From Clostridia bacterium (GTDB taxonomy: Bacteria; Bacillota; Clostridia; Christensenellales; CAG-138): a DNA stretch of 64,000 nucleotides. The notes under the pieces are model-generated. The model saw only the letters and a program-made list of their open reading frames with translations. It was not told the origin of the DNA and searched no databases. Position 1 is the stretch's first letter, and each line of letters starts with the position of its first letter. Of the stretch, positions 1-9,265 are shown one piece after another. Made by a program: the position numbers and the translations under genes. Location: the NCBI GenBank assembly GCA_017407205.1, contig JAFQXA010000012.1:58448-122447 (forward strand), written 5' to 3'.

Positions 1-1685
1 ATAAACGGAGACGGCAGCGTGCTTCCCATTTCCGCCCATGTTTGTTCCATTTTCTCAATTGATGCACTCATTTCAGCAATGGGTTTATCACTCATAAGAC
101 CCGCGATGGGCAGTTCAACAAGGCTCAACACCTTGCCGTCAAGTACCGCAACAAGTCCTCCGCCACACTCGATAAGTGTGTTTGCCGCAAGTGCCATATC
201 CTCGTCATTACTGCCTACCACAAGAAGATTGTGTGCATCATGAGCTACCGTCTGTGCAAGCGCTCCGCGCTTGATACCAAAGCCCTTGGTAAATCCCTTA
301 CCTGCTGTGCCCGTTCTCTTATGACGCTCAAACACCGCAACCTTTAATACGTCCTGTTCAGAGTCCGCTGTAATACTGCCATCACGTACAGGCAGCGTTA
401 CTATTTTATCAAATGTGCCTACCTTTGCAGGTATGATTTCAATTGCGTGCACTTCTACGCTTTCTCCCTCACAGGGAATCTTGAAGTCGTCAGATGTAAG
501 CTTGTCAAGATGAACTGAATTTACTGCTTTTTCAGAATATGTATAAGGTGCAAATTCTACCGTGATTTTGCCATCCTTTGCCACGAGTTCACCGTCGATG
601 AAAACATCTGTTACATGGCAAGTATTAAGATCGTCGATAAGCACAAGGTCTGCACACTTGGACGGTGCAACGCTTCCCATTTCATGGTCAAGCTGAAAAC
701 ATTGTGCCACATTGATTGTAACCATCTGGATTGCCGTTACGGGGTCGATTCCTTCCTCAATTGCACGGCGGACGATATGGTCAAGATGTCCGTACTTTAT
801 AAGCGTATTGGGATGTGTATCGTCTGAAACCAAGCAAGCATAGCGACTGTCAACCTTATGTTCCGTCACCGCCCTTGCAACCTCGTGAAGGTCATGCCAT
901 GCAGAGCCTTCGCGGAGCATTGCATACATACCCAATCTCATTTTTGCCAAAGCATCCTCTTTCCTTGTGGATTCGTGACAGCATCTTAAACCGCTTGCTA
1001 TATAAGCATTGAGTCCTCTGTCCGTTTCAGGAAGCGAATAATGTCCTGTTGGGATCTTGCCTGCCTTGAGCGTTTCTGCAACAATCCCGTGTGTATGAGG
1101 ATTTCCACTCAAAATGCCGGGGAAATTCATCATTTCACCAAGACCGACACACGAATCATAATCCATTGTAATGGCTATATCCTCGGGGTCAATCTTAGCT
1201 CCTGTATCTTCAAAGCCACCCACCGCAGGAACGCATGACGGTGTTGTAAGCATGGTCTTTAACGGAGTACGCTTTGCATCCTCCATCATATAATTTACAC
1301 CGTCAAGCCCAAGCACATTGCATATCTCATGCGGATCAATAAATACTCCGCTTGTGCCGTGTGCAACTACTGCCTTTGCGTATTCACCTACTGACAGCAT
1401 TGATGATTCAATATGTATATGTCCGTCCATAAATGCAGGAGCAAGATACTTGTTATCAGCATCAATTACCTTTGTGTTTTCACCTATACAATGCTCTGCA
1501 TCGCCCACAAGTGCAATGCGACCGCTTACCACTGCAACTGATATATTTTCCAAAATCTCATGCGTGCAAACATTGATAAGGCGAGCATTTTTGATTACAA
1601 GCTCCGCCTTTTCTGCACCCGAAGCAACCTTTGCAAGCTTAATTGTACATTCCCAGAGTGGCTTTTTACAAAATTTGTTTATCAT
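1..1685 (-). CDS. ade: Adenine deaminase (3' end beyond window)
   Basis: Converts adenine to hypoxanthine plus ammonia for purine salvage in the cytoplasm. About 561 codons are visible and the gene runs off the left edge; family members are about 575-600 residues, so only a short C-terminal piece should be missing. The metal-binding DGHIHIESSM motif of the amidohydrolase barrel is present, followed by the family's later GHYSLPETDRGLNAYIASG and HPNTLIKYGHLDH segments. The ATG start follows a strong AGGAGG eight to nine bases upstream. It lies 28 bases after a small membrane-protein gene and is probably co-transcribed with it. Identification is by remembered family motifs and is firm. Confidence 0.93.
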   Translation of the reverse strand, partial: MINKFCKKPLWECTIKLAKVASGAEKAELVIKNARLINVCTHEILENISVAVVSGRIALVGDAEHCIGENTKVIDADNKYLAPAFMDGHIHIESSMLSVGEYAKAVVAHGTSGVFIDPHEICNVLGLDGVNYMMEDAKRTPLKTMLTTPSCVPAVGGFEDTGAKIDPEDIAITMDYDSCVGLGEMMNFPGILSGNPHTHGIVAETLKAGKIPTGHYSLPETDRGLNAYIASGLRCCHESTRKEDALAKMRLGMYAMLREGSAWHDLHEVARAVTEHKVDSRYACLVSDDTHPNTLIKYGHLDHIVRRAIEEGIDPVTAIQMVTINVAQCFQLDHEMGSVAPSKCADLVLIDDLNTCHVTDVFIDGELVAKDGKITVEFAPYTYSEKAVNSVHLDKLTSDDFKIPCEGESVEVHAIEIIPAKVGTFDKIVTLPVRDGSITADSEQDVLKVAVFERHKRTGTAGKGFTKGFGIKRGALAQTVAHDAHNLLVVGSNDEDMALAANTLIECGGGLVAVLDGKVLSLVELPIAGLMSDKPIAEMSASIEKMEQTWAEMGSTLPSPF

Positions 1686-1713
1686 AATTCCTCCTGAATA
1701 TCAAATTATACTA

Positions 1714-2196
1714 TTATTTAATCAAAGACACTGCCCCCGCAAGTAAAGCAGAAATCACGGGAAAACCCAAAATTGTAAATACCCATTTTTGCACAAGAAC
1801 ACGTTTTGGTATATACGGTTTTAAATCCTCCGTCCCCGCAATGTTCCACGCTTTTGTATGTCCTACCCAGTACCAATCAATAAACAGGCGGTCAAAAACG
1901 CCCATAATCCACATGATGAGTGTCATTTGCCAAAATGCACTCCAAAACTCCGCAGCGCCGTTGATATAATAAACCATGAACGGAACCAAGGTGAAAAGCG
2001 GAACGAACATGGCAACACTCATCCCAACCATGCTTTTCTTTATCTTCTTTTTTGTTGTATATCCCAATTCAACAACTCGCTGCTGAACATCTTCTTCATA
2101 AAGAGCAACACCGCCAACAGCACTGTCAGCAATTGCAACTACACATGTGAGTAACAAAACAAAGCACATTACAATGCCTTCCATTATTATCAGCAT
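1714..2196 (-). CDS. Hypothetical integral membrane protein, 160 aa
   Basis: Not recognised as a named family. The protein has about four hydrophobic segments: one at the extreme N-terminus, two in the middle around a VPFMVYYI stretch, and one at the C-terminus ending ALLAGAVSLIK. Between segments 3 and 4 lies a conserved-looking WYWVGHTKAWN / GTEDLKPYIPKR loop. The start at 2196 is preferred over an in-frame ATG at 2238 because GGAGGTGG sits directly upstream of it. It is immediately upstream of ade on the same strand and shares its promoter. Function unknown. Confidence 0.75.
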   Translation of the reverse strand: MLIIMEGIVMCFVLLLTCVVAIADSAVGGVALYEEDVQQRVVELGYTTKKKIKKSMVGMSVAMFVPLFTLVPFMVYYINGAAEFWSAFWQMTLIMWIMGVFDRLFIDWYWVGHTKAWNIAGTEDLKPYIPKRVLVQKWVFTILGFPVISALLAGAVSLIK

Positions 2197-2224
2197 ATAG
2201 TCCACCTCCGCAAATCTTGCTTTT

Positions 2225-2254
2225 ATTATAACATACACAGCAAGAAAAGACCAA
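2225..2254 (-). promoter_or_regulatory. Promoter for membrane protein-ade operon
   Basis: Minus strand shows TTGGTC, an 18-base spacer and TATAAT preceded by TGT (extended -10). The -10 lies about 29 bases upstream of the 2196 start. Sigma-A type, by eye. Confidence 0.55.
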
Positions 2255-2393
2255 GGTGTGCTGTTTTTTAAATTTTCTCACCTTTTCTAGAAATTCCAAT
2301 TTTTGGGGAGAACGCAGGTATCATTGTTTTGCTTTAAAAAAGCACAAACTGTCTACAGTCTGTACTCATTTTATTTGAAGCAATGTTTTAGGA

Positions 2394-3599
2394 TCAGTGT
2401 AGCGTGAAATTCGTTGCCTTTTTTCCTTTCCCATTATGGAACCAATCGCCACCTATGCCACTGGTGATCATCCAAACGCAATTGCCTGTCACACCGAAAT
2501 TGTAGCTTCCTTCATAATGCGGCAGACCATCCATAGAGGACAGCTGCACTTGTTTTATTGTCTGGCATCGTTTTGTGTCTGCGTGCAGATATTTGGCGTT
2601 GCGCACCTCCATAGAACGCACTTCACCTGCTGTTTCCGTCAAATAATTTCCGAGAAAAACCGCTATGTTTCCTTTAAACACAGCGTTTGGAACAGCAAGT
2701 TCATAGCGACACAGCAGAGTGTAATTTCCGGTTTCGATGTCGCATACCCACTGTTCCAATAAGGTTTTATCTTGCGCGGGTATGCTTTTTAGATGCATGC
2801 GGTACCAATAATGTTTAGCTTCCCATGCAAAGGGTGCTATACTGCGTTCACCGTCACCTTCACCCCAAAATTTTCCACCATTGATCACATTCTGAGGATA
2901 TAGTCTCTTAGCACTGATGGTCTTTTTATTTCCCGAAACGTCTTGACAGTAAATATCCCAAACAGACATAATGCTCACCATACGGCCGTCATCGATTCGT
3001 TGGAAGCCGGCGTAGGCGTGAGTGGCGTTATTTTCTGATTGCACAAAACGATAATTCTTTTTAAGCCCGGAATAATCCATAGCCCATGCTCCGAGGGAAC
3101 AGTAAGTACCTTTGGGTATATGGTCGGTTTTGAAGTCTACCATGTACTCTGTATACCTTATCTCCGCTGAAAGCAAATACCACCCCATAATGTAGGGAGA
3201 ACGCAAATTCCGCACGTTCCGGTATTGCATGATCTCCTTCTCGTCTGGAATGTGAAAGACGGATTCCCAACTCCGTTCCTGCGTAATGACAAACCGTTCT
3301 CTATGTTTCAACTGTCCGTCAAAATACCAAGCTACAGTATAAGTTCCTGGCACCATACATGTTTTCATGTTGCGGTACGCAATGTGAAAACATGCACAAC
3401 CCGAAGCCTTAATCTGCCCCTTGCCCCAGCACCAAGGTGCACCGTTGTCTACAACCACACAGCCTCGCTCCCACGAAAATTCACGATACTTCGAATTTTG
3501 TACACGGAGTGAAAAGCTAAAATATTCATCACTACCCAATTGGCCTTTGAAGGTCGGTTTTATCAATTTGGATCCACCAATTTCGTTAAGATATGTCAA
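2394..3599 (-). CDS. DUF3472-like protein, 401 aa
   Basis: Uncharacterised. No signal peptide or membrane segment is visible. The middle and C-terminal part (about residues 185-290) has GFQRIDDGRMVSIMSVWD, a Gly/Glu-rich FWGEGDGE stretch and a W-x-A-x-x-Y-W-Y-R segment. This order recalls DUF3472 proteins, which are aromatic-rich beta-sandwich proteins often attached to glycan-related proteins. The C-terminus has NFGVTGNCVWMITSGIGGDWFHN. It is the last cargo gene of the island, directly after the third spoIVB-tail copy and the TIR gene. No clear Shine-Dalgarno is seen before the 3599 ATG, so the start is uncertain. DUF3472 assignment is moderate. Confidence 0.6.
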   Translation of the reverse strand: MTYLNEIGGSKLIKPTFKGQLGSDEYFSFSLRVQNSKYREFSWERGCVVVDNGAPWCWGKGQIKASGCACFHIAYRNMKTCMVPGTYTVAWYFDGQLKHRERFVITQERSWESVFHIPDEKEIMQYRNVRNLRSPYIMGWYLLSAEIRYTEYMVDFKTDHIPKGTYCSLGAWAMDYSGLKKNYRFVQSENNATHAYAGFQRIDDGRMVSIMSVWDIYCQDVSGNKKTISAKRLYPQNVINGGKFWGEGDGERSIAPFAWEAKHYWYRMHLKSIPAQDKTLLEQWVCDIETGNYTLLCRYELAVPNAVFKGNIAVFLGNYLTETAGEVRSMEVRNAKYLHADTKRCQTIKQVQLSSMDGLPHYEGSYNFGVTGNCVWMITSGIGGDWFHNGKGKKATNFTLH

Positions 3600-3702
3600 T
3601 CATATTGTACCACAGTCATGTATAAAGCACAAGAAAAGCGGCATCCTCCTCTCCTATTACAAATTCAATAATCTAGTGTGGAGCTATGCCCTCATTGCTT
3701 TG

Positions 3703-3773
3703 TTAGTTGACCACTTTAGGCATATTTTCAATAAAGATTATGTTTATAGTTATGAGTGAAGCGGAGACGAGTG
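3703..3773 (-). repeat. Decayed spoIVB 3'-end copy C
   Basis: The minus strand reads IIFIENMPKVVN followed by a stop, matching the spoIVB C-terminus GIFIENMLEVAG. An 18-base block, CATATTTTCAATAAAGAT (3721-3738), is identical to the real spoIVB end at 12108-12125. Upstream sequence aligns to copy B at 7.9 kb with about 44 of 56 bases matching by hand count. There is no start codon or longer ORF; it is read as a fossil attachment-site-like repeat. Confidence 0.7.
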
Positions 3774-3828
3774 ATTCCAATATACAAAATCTTTGCCTTT
3801 GCATTCACCATAAGTTATCCGGATTTTT

Positions 3829-6800
3829 TCATTCTAAACCGTAAGCCCGCTTCTGTTTCTCTGTAAGAGAGAAATCTCCCTTGATGGCCTTGGCCTTATC
3901 CAAAAGTTCTTGGGTGGTGTATCTGGAATAAAACCCCAGAAAATAATTATAATCAGAATCGTGGTTGATGATATAAAAAACATCCTCCGCGTCACTGTAG
4001 AAGATCGTCTTGGGAACATAAGCATAAACCAGAAACGTCTCTGGATCTAGAAGGTTACAATAGCCGTCTACGTTCACCATAAACTTATCAGTATTCCATT
4101 GTATTGTATCGAAGGAGCCCACTTTTGAATGAATCTCGGTCTGCTGCAACAAAGCACCAGTGGGAGAATAACGGGAAAGCTCCCCGCTGCTCTCCAAAAT
4201 GTAAAATTCTTCCCGTTCCTCGGACCAGCAAGCAGAGACCGGAGTATTACTCGTGAGAATCTCTGTTTGCTCTGATGCAAAGGCTCGAAGTATACAGAAT
4301 CCATGGTTGCCAAGGCAGATAGCCCTGTCCCCCTGCGAGGAGACGAAGATGGATAACTTCTTCTCGTTGAGCTGATTCAAAGGCGTATCATAGTTGTAAA
4401 TTTCTTCTGTTTGCAGATCAACGACACGGATATGGTTATCCATACCTGTAGACATGGAAATCCACAGTTTGCTGCCGTCTGCAGAGGGTGCTAATGTTGC
4501 CTCATATAGATTAGGCCAGTCGCCTTCCAATTTGATCCGCCTTATAGTATCATGTTCCAGGTCCTTGATCTCTACAGCAAATGATGATTGGTACTCTCCG
4601 TCAATGAATTCCCTTGATTCTATGAGGCAGTAGAGATATGTATTTAAAAATACAGAAGCTGTGACAAAGCAAAAGCCGTCTCCCACTGCAGAGAGAACGT
4701 CTCGAGTATCCACGGAACCGTCGGTGAGGTCATAGATCCTCAGCTTTTCGCTATTACCAGAAGTGATATAGAGTCGATCCCCATTGATGTGGAATACATT
4801 CGCATCCTCCACCGTCTCCTCCCAAATCAAAGTTCGCTCCGACCCAATACGGTAGCAAAAGAGATTCTTCATATCGTCACTATCATAGCCCTTTTGCAAA
4901 AGAATATAACGATCACTTACAGCTAAAGCCTCGAGATAATCTTTAGTTTCCGTCCCATCAACGTATTCCAGACTGTCATCATAGATGAAACGATAGAGAA
5001 CAATCTGATTGGACGAATCAAACTGAACATAGCCTCCCCCTCCCGTGATGCCACGCGTAACATTAGATGGAAAATATTGTATGCTTGCCGTTTCCCCAGA
5101 TCCTATATCGTTATAGCAGTAGTTTCCATCCCGAAGAAACCAGAAAAGTTTTCCATCGCTCTTGTCCACAGAAACAGCAGAAGCTGGCATCTGGACTTCA
5201 TCAACGACTTCACCACTCACAGGATTTACATAATAGCATACATTCGAGAAAGATGCGGCAATAGCATTTATAAAAGTATTTTCTGCTACGGGAAACTCGA
5301 CGGAATGGAGAGCTTCCTCGTAGGAAACTTGAAAATAGGGAAGGTGGTTTGTCCAAAGCTCCAGTCCCGTGGCTACATCCAGACAGCTCAACTCCATTGT
5401 CCCTTTCAAAAGATGGGTTAAACCGGATATCCATCCGCTAGTAGATAAAATATCGTCACAACCCAAAATTACCAGTCGATCCTCTATAAAAATCCCATGA
5501 TAGATAGCCTTTAATGTGCGATTGCTTGTTTGGAAACAATTCTTTGCGAAATCATAAATTAGAATACCTCGCTTCGATTGATCAGTGTACGTAGTGAAAG
5601 CGATCTGTCCTCCATCTGGAGATATAGATAAAAGGCTAAGCAATTCACCCTCAGGAAGGGGTACGGTATCAAGGATCTTACCCTCCTTCGAATCAGCGCG
5701 ATAGAGTGTTTCACTGTCTGCAAAGATAATCATGTCCTTTTCTGTGGATATAAAGAAGTCTTTGTCATGTACCTCCTCGATAATCCAGACAAATTCGCCT
5801 GTAAGAAAGTCATAACAATACAAAGTCGAAGCACTTGTAAATATCATTTGATTACCATTGAGTTTCAATCGGTCTACTTCCTTGTCCAAAGAAAGCTTGT
5901 GAAGGAGCTCAAAGTTCTCAGTGTCCCAGATATATATGGCTGGACTATTGTCCCAACTGATCATACGGCTTCTGTTCTCATCGCAAAGAAAGCCCATAAC
6001 CCTGGAGCTGTGGGAGAAAGCATTGACAGCACGTAGAGCTTCCGCTCCATTGTAGATTCCAATGGCGGAGCCCAAGGCAAATTCCGCTTCCGGTATCCAA
6101 GGGCGGGGATCATCCTCCCCCTTGGGCATGGCGTGAAGAGCCAACTCTATTGCAGAAAGCCGATCCCCTGCATCCAAAAGAAGTAGGGATTCGTTAGATA
6201 AATAGCGAGATTGGCTTCGGAGCTGATCTTTATAATAACCTTCAATGGTTCGAGCTGATTGATAGAAGTAGGCGGCCAATGCTGCTATGGCCACCAGGAG
6301 AAATGTAAAAGCAATTATAAGTTTCCGACGTTTTCGTTGTTTTTGCCGACGAATCAAATCGTCATAACGGCAACCAAGAATACAAGCAGCCAACCTAGGA
6401 AGTTCCTCCCGTTTTGCCCGACGAGGAGAGAGTCGATAATTACAACACAAAGGCTCCCGACCTTCCAGTAGGACAGCAGGAATGACATCTTTAGGCTCAC
6501 CCTCCACAAGGACTGGAAGGACTCGGTCAATAGAATGGTTCTGAAGGAAGAGGTGCAACTCTGCCTTGACCCATTCAGATTCCATTGTGCGAGGAGAGCA
6601 GATTAAAATCAGATAGTCCGAATTATCAATAGCTGCGGCAATACTCTCTCCTAGATCACTACACATGGGTAGTTCTTCCTTGTCACGAAAGATCCTATCA
6701 ATCTTTCGGATGCCAGTTTTTTTGCGGATAGAATGTGGAATAGAAAACTGTTCCAAATGACGGTGGATCCGCCCAGCGATGGTAGCATCAAGCTCGCAAT

Positions 6801-6840
6801 GGCGATAAGATATGAAGGCATTGTAATGAAACTGTTCCAC
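3829..6840 (-). CDS. TIR-domain, single-TM, beta-propeller protein, 1003 aa
   Basis: N-terminal TIR domain, residues 5-130: box-1 AFISYR at 8-13, a DxxDYLILICSPR strand near 72-84, and a SEWVKAE motif whose E94 is in the position of the catalytic glutamate of NAD-cleaving TIRs. A basic RRQKQRKRRK stretch precedes one hydrophobic helix (about 174-193). Some 800 residues follow with repeated blade-like segments such as YIWDTENFEL, LIYDFAKN, LRIYDLTDG and VVDLQTEE, resembling WD40/PQQ propeller blades. By the positive-inside rule the TIR is cytosolic and the propeller outside. GTG start, with AAGGAG nine bases upstream. It stands alone between two spoIVB-tail copies. Likely an NADase signalling or defence receptor; target unknown. 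Confidence 0.88.
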   Translation of the reverse strand: MEQFHYNAFISYRHCELDATIAGRIHRHLEQFSIPHSIRKKTGIRKIDRIFRDKEELPMCSDLGESIAAAIDNSDYLILICSPRTMESEWVKAELHLFLQNHSIDRVLPVLVEGEPKDVIPAVLLEGREPLCCNYRLSPRRAKREELPRLAACILGCRYDDLIRRQKQRKRRKLIIAFTFLLVAIAALAAYFYQSARTIEGYYKDQLRSQSRYLSNESLLLLDAGDRLSAIELALHAMPKGEDDPRPWIPEAEFALGSAIGIYNGAEALRAVNAFSHSSRVMGFLCDENRSRMISWDNSPAIYIWDTENFELLHKLSLDKEVDRLKLNGNQMIFTSASTLYCYDFLTGEFVWIIEEVHDKDFFISTEKDMIIFADSETLYRADSKEGKILDTVPLPEGELLSLLSISPDGGQIAFTTYTDQSKRGILIYDFAKNCFQTSNRTLKAIYHGIFIEDRLVILGCDDILSTSGWISGLTHLLKGTMELSCLDVATGLELWTNHLPYFQVSYEEALHSVEFPVAENTFINAIAASFSNVCYYVNPVSGEVVDEVQMPASAVSVDKSDGKLFWFLRDGNYCYNDIGSGETASIQYFPSNVTRGITGGGGYVQFDSSNQIVLYRFIYDDSLEYVDGTETKDYLEALAVSDRYILLQKGYDSDDMKNLFCYRIGSERTLIWEETVEDANVFHINGDRLYITSGNSEKLRIYDLTDGSVDTRDVLSAVGDGFCFVTASVFLNTYLYCLIESREFIDGEYQSSFAVEIKDLEHDTIRRIKLEGDWPNLYEATLAPSADGSKLWISMSTGMDNHIRVVDLQTEEIYNYDTPLNQLNEKKLSIFVSSQGDRAICLGNHGFCILRAFASEQTEILTSNTPVSACWSEEREEFYILESSGELSRYSPTGALLQQTEIHSKVGSFDTIQWNTDKFMVNVDGYCNLLDPETFLVYAYVPKTIFYSDAEDVFYIINHDSDYNYFLGFYSRYTTQELLDKAKAIKGDFSLTEKQKRAYGLE

Positions 6841-7219
6841 TTAAATTGCTCCTTTCAAGCCAAAACCAGTGGCTCTATCCTCGGAATATTTAATTTTGCA
6901 TAGTGTCTGGTAAGCCACTGATATTGATAGTCAAACTTCACCCCGAGCACTGAATGGCTCCGCAGCAATCGGAGTGTTTTCACAGCGATCCAATCTATAA
7001 TTTTTAGCAATCGAAACGCTTAAACGATAAAATCATCTACATAAAATATTATTTTTTGAGCAGTTAGTAGTTGCTCGTACTATATCAATTTCTTGTCATT
7101 ATATCACAGAAACATTAAAAGCACAAAAACGTAGAAGCATTCTCCATTACAGTTTCCTTAATGTACTTAGTGAATTGTTAGACTAAGTGCGATGAATTTT
7201 ACTATCAAAAGCAACCGTT
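6841..7219. other. Long TIR upstream region without gene
   Basis: About 380 bases with no convincing ORF. It holds an 8-bp perfect inverted repeat (CAGTGGCT at 6867-6874, AGCCACTG at 6913-6920), a small hairpin GAGCA...TGCTC at about 7057-7075, and a promoter at 7098-7126. If that promoter drives the TIR gene, the mRNA leader is about 250 bases and structured. Confidence 0.5.
7098..7126 (-). promoter_or_regulatory. Candidate promoter for the TIR gene
   Basis: Minus strand shows TTGTGC, a 17-base spacer and TATAAT. It lies about 260 bases upstream of the TIR start codon with no gene in between. Confidence 0.45.
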
Positions 7220-7345
7220 TCAAGCATATAACACCATTTGTTTTGCTTCCGAAAGATTCTTTTCTTCCCAGCACCGTTCGCATTTCTTGCGATCACAGAA
7301 GCAGCACGACCAAACAGAAGTAGATTTACCTATCTCATACAGAGG
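7220..7345 (-). pseudogene. 3' remnant of a second DUF4304-type gene
   Basis: The minus strand encodes LYEIGKS...VWSCCFCDRKKCERCWEEKNLSEAKQMV then a stop. It matches the C-terminus of the intact gene at 8403-9227 (LCELGKK...VWERCICPRDCCEQCW...EKNLWEAKQIR), including the Cys cluster. About half of some 38 residues are identical. Upstream the frame hits a stop and similarity is lost, so only the tail survives. It shows that this island once held at least two copies of the gene. Confidence 0.75.
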
Positions 7346-7843
7346 TATATTGACAATTTACTCCAAAGCAGGAACGCGAATCATAAATTTCTCCCGAATG
7401 GTGATATCCTCATCTGAAGCACTCCCCTCTTTGACAGCATTTTCATCCCCACCCATTCTTGCAAAGCGGCAAGAAGTATGCTACATTAAAATTAAAACAA
7501 AAAAGAAGTATTATATGAAAATTTATGAATTGTCTATTAGCGACAATGAACAAGCAGTGAATACAAGGTGCATCCCGTTTTCTCGATCAAACGATTCCGT
7601 CTTGTATTTTGACGACATCCAAAAGAAACAAAGTAGGAGAAATTATAATGCCGAGATGGAGATCCGAGCATAAAATCAAACAAACTTATAAGGATGCAAA
7701 AAGCATTCGTTTTTCTTGTGGGAAATTTGGGAAAGCATAAAGAAAAGGTAAATTGAATTACGGAACCGAAGCAATACATACTCCCTGCCTCGGTTTTATC
7801 ATGTGTGGTATCGTTGATCACAGGGTTACGATCTAATTACTTA
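7346..7843. other. Intergenic remnant region, no confident gene
   Basis: About 500 bases between the DUF4304-tail remnant and spoIVB-tail copy B. A plus-strand ORF of 52 codons (7515-7673, beginning MKIYELSISDN) has only a weak AAGAAG upstream and no recognised family; it may be a fragment. On the minus strand a 9-bp hairpin (ACCGAGGCA / TGCTTCGGT, about 7762-7795) lies just downstream of copy B, without a U-run. Confidence 0.4.
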
Positions 7844-7918
7844 TTATGCCGCTTCATCAAGCATATTCTTGATAAAGATCACGTTTGTAGTCATGAGCGA
7901 AGCCGAAACGAGTGCTTG
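7844..7918 (-). repeat. Decayed spoIVB 3'-end copy B
   Basis: The minus strand reads VIFIKNMLDEAA then TAA, matching the C-terminus of SpoIVB. The bases before it resemble a degraded coding sequence for the preceding SpoIVB residues, with an apparent frame loss. It lies 20-odd bases after the stop of the 7940-8398 gene and shares about 56 bases with copy C. Confidence 0.75.
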
Positions 7919-7939
7919 TAATTATAGCAACAATTTTTA

Positions 7940-8398
7940 TCATTCTGATTTTCTGTCATTCATTCTGAAATAGTAATCACTGTATGTATAATAATCCTTG
8001 CTTTGCTCTTTATGAAATTCACACGAATGAAACAGGTTACGGCTTCTGTTTTTTCTTTCGTTATCGTCCTCCGTGACACGCCATAAATCACGAGAGGATT
8101 TCGGTTCAAAGTCAGTTACGCAAAACAGTTCATTATCACCATTGCCTATGGGACAGAAATGACCATACTGACAAGAAAGGCACGATTTGATATGCCAATT
8201 TTCAGGCAAATCCTTTGCAATGCAATACAATGCATCTTCAGTGGTCTCGGCCTGATAAGAACGGAATTCACCTTGAATTGATGTTGAAAGAGTAGTTCTC
8301 ATATTTTCTTTACTTTCATTGATAACCACACGATTTATTTTTAACGTAATCAGTCCTTCCGGTGTTATAATCGAAAAAGAATAAGTTTTTTGTTCCAT
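7940..8398 (-). CDS. Small cytosolic protein with Cys cluster, 152 aa
   Basis: Function unknown. No signal peptide or membrane helix. It has a compact cysteine cluster, CLSCQYGHFCPIGNGD...FC at about residues 73-94, a possible zinc site, and a charged C-terminus ending YYFRMNDRKSE. I suspect a DUF6304-like family, from memory only. AGGTGA lies a few bases before the ATG. It is four bases downstream of the DUF4304-type gene, in a four- to five-gene run of small orphan proteins that looks like an immunity cluster. Confidence 0.65.
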   Translation of the reverse strand: MEQKTYSFSIITPEGLITLKINRVVINESKENMRTTLSTSIQGEFRSYQAETTEDALYCIAKDLPENWHIKSCLSCQYGHFCPIGNGDNELFCVTDFEPKSSRDLWRVTEDDNERKNRSRNLFHSCEFHKEQSKDYYTYSDYYFRMNDRKSE

Positions 8399-8402
8399 AG
8401 TA

Positions 8403-9227
8403 TCACCTGATTTGTTTTGCTTCCCAAAGATTCTTTTCTACCCAACATTGTTCGCAGCAATCACGCGGACAAATACACCTCTCCCAAACAAAGGGTTTCT
8501 TTCCTAATTCGCATAAATCCGTTTCAATTAACGGCAACAGTTCTTCTTTATACGAACGGTTTACAATCTCCCTTAGCTCATCCTTAGATTGAAGTTGCCA
8601 GTCAAATAAGCATTGCGAATAATCGTCACACCCATATAGTTCTGTTCCAACATTTTTCAATCTTTCTGAATAGCACCATAGTCCCCGTGAGGATACTTGC
8701 GAAAAAATATTAATCTCAAAATAATACAAATCTGAGTATTGGCTTTTATCCGCCCAAAACTGCAGCACAATATCATCTGTCAGATTTTTTCTCCACTGAT
8801 TGCCTTTCTTCCTAAATCCCAACGGTTTCAAAATATTTGTTATTTCCTGAATAAACTGTTTTCTTAAGTCTTTAACTGTATTCAACAAAGTATCTTTATC
8901 AATAAGTCGATATTCTTCATAAAGTTTTCGTATAACAATGTCTGCCTTTTTCTCATCATCTTTTGAAGTTATCTCTATATAATGTCTAAGATTGCATTCA
9001 CTATCACGTCTGCCAAATTCATGTTGGAATTTCCAATCTGCTTCATTCCAAAAAACAGCTGTTGACATAACACCATATACAATACCAATTCCATCTTTCA
9101 GTTGTTTCAAATTAATTATGTACGCTGTTTTCTCCGTCAGAATCTTCCAGAAATGATATGGATTTTTCGAAGCCTCTTCAAAGCCGTTTTCAAGAAGGAT
9201 ATCTCTGTATTCTTCAAGACATAACAT
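8403..9227 (-). CDS. DUF4304-type protein with C-terminal Cys cluster, 274 aa
   Basis: Two parts are visible. Residues 1-115 are of unknown family. Residues about 120-235 (FIQEITNILKPLGFRKKGNQWRK, then DIVLQFWADKSQ and YYFEINIFSQ) resemble DUF4304, a domain common in orphan toxin-immunity clusters. The tail has a CICPRDCCEQCW cluster that may bind zinc. The start at 9227 is chosen because GGAGGTT precedes it; an in-frame upstream start at 9248 lacks a site. A broken second copy of its 3' end lies at 7220-7345. Immunity role is inferred from family and context only. Confidence 0.72.
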   Translation of the reverse strand: MLCLEEYRDILLENGFEEASKNPYHFWKILTEKTAYIINLKQLKDGIGIVYGVMSTAVFWNEADWKFQHEFGRRDSECNLRHYIEITSKDDEKKADIVIRKLYEEYRLIDKDTLLNTVKDLRKQFIQEITNILKPLGFRKKGNQWRKNLTDDIVLQFWADKSQYSDLYYFEINIFSQVSSRGLWCYSERLKNVGTELYGCDDYSQCLFDWQLQSKDELREIVNRSYKEELLPLIETDLCELGKKPFVWERCICPRDCCEQCWVEKNLWEAKQIR

Positions 9228-9265
9228 CAAAAATAACCTCCAATACAATTACTCAAGCAATAACA

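Noticed and set aside
19..1746. Several plus-strand ORFs of 65-142 codons across the first 1.7 kb
   Set aside because: They lie antisense to the adenine deaminase gene, which has clear motifs and an RBS; they lack ribosome sites and family features.
7537..7821. 94-codon minus-strand ORF between island modules
   Set aside because: No ribosome site or recognisable domain; biased composition and position in a decayed region suggest chance.
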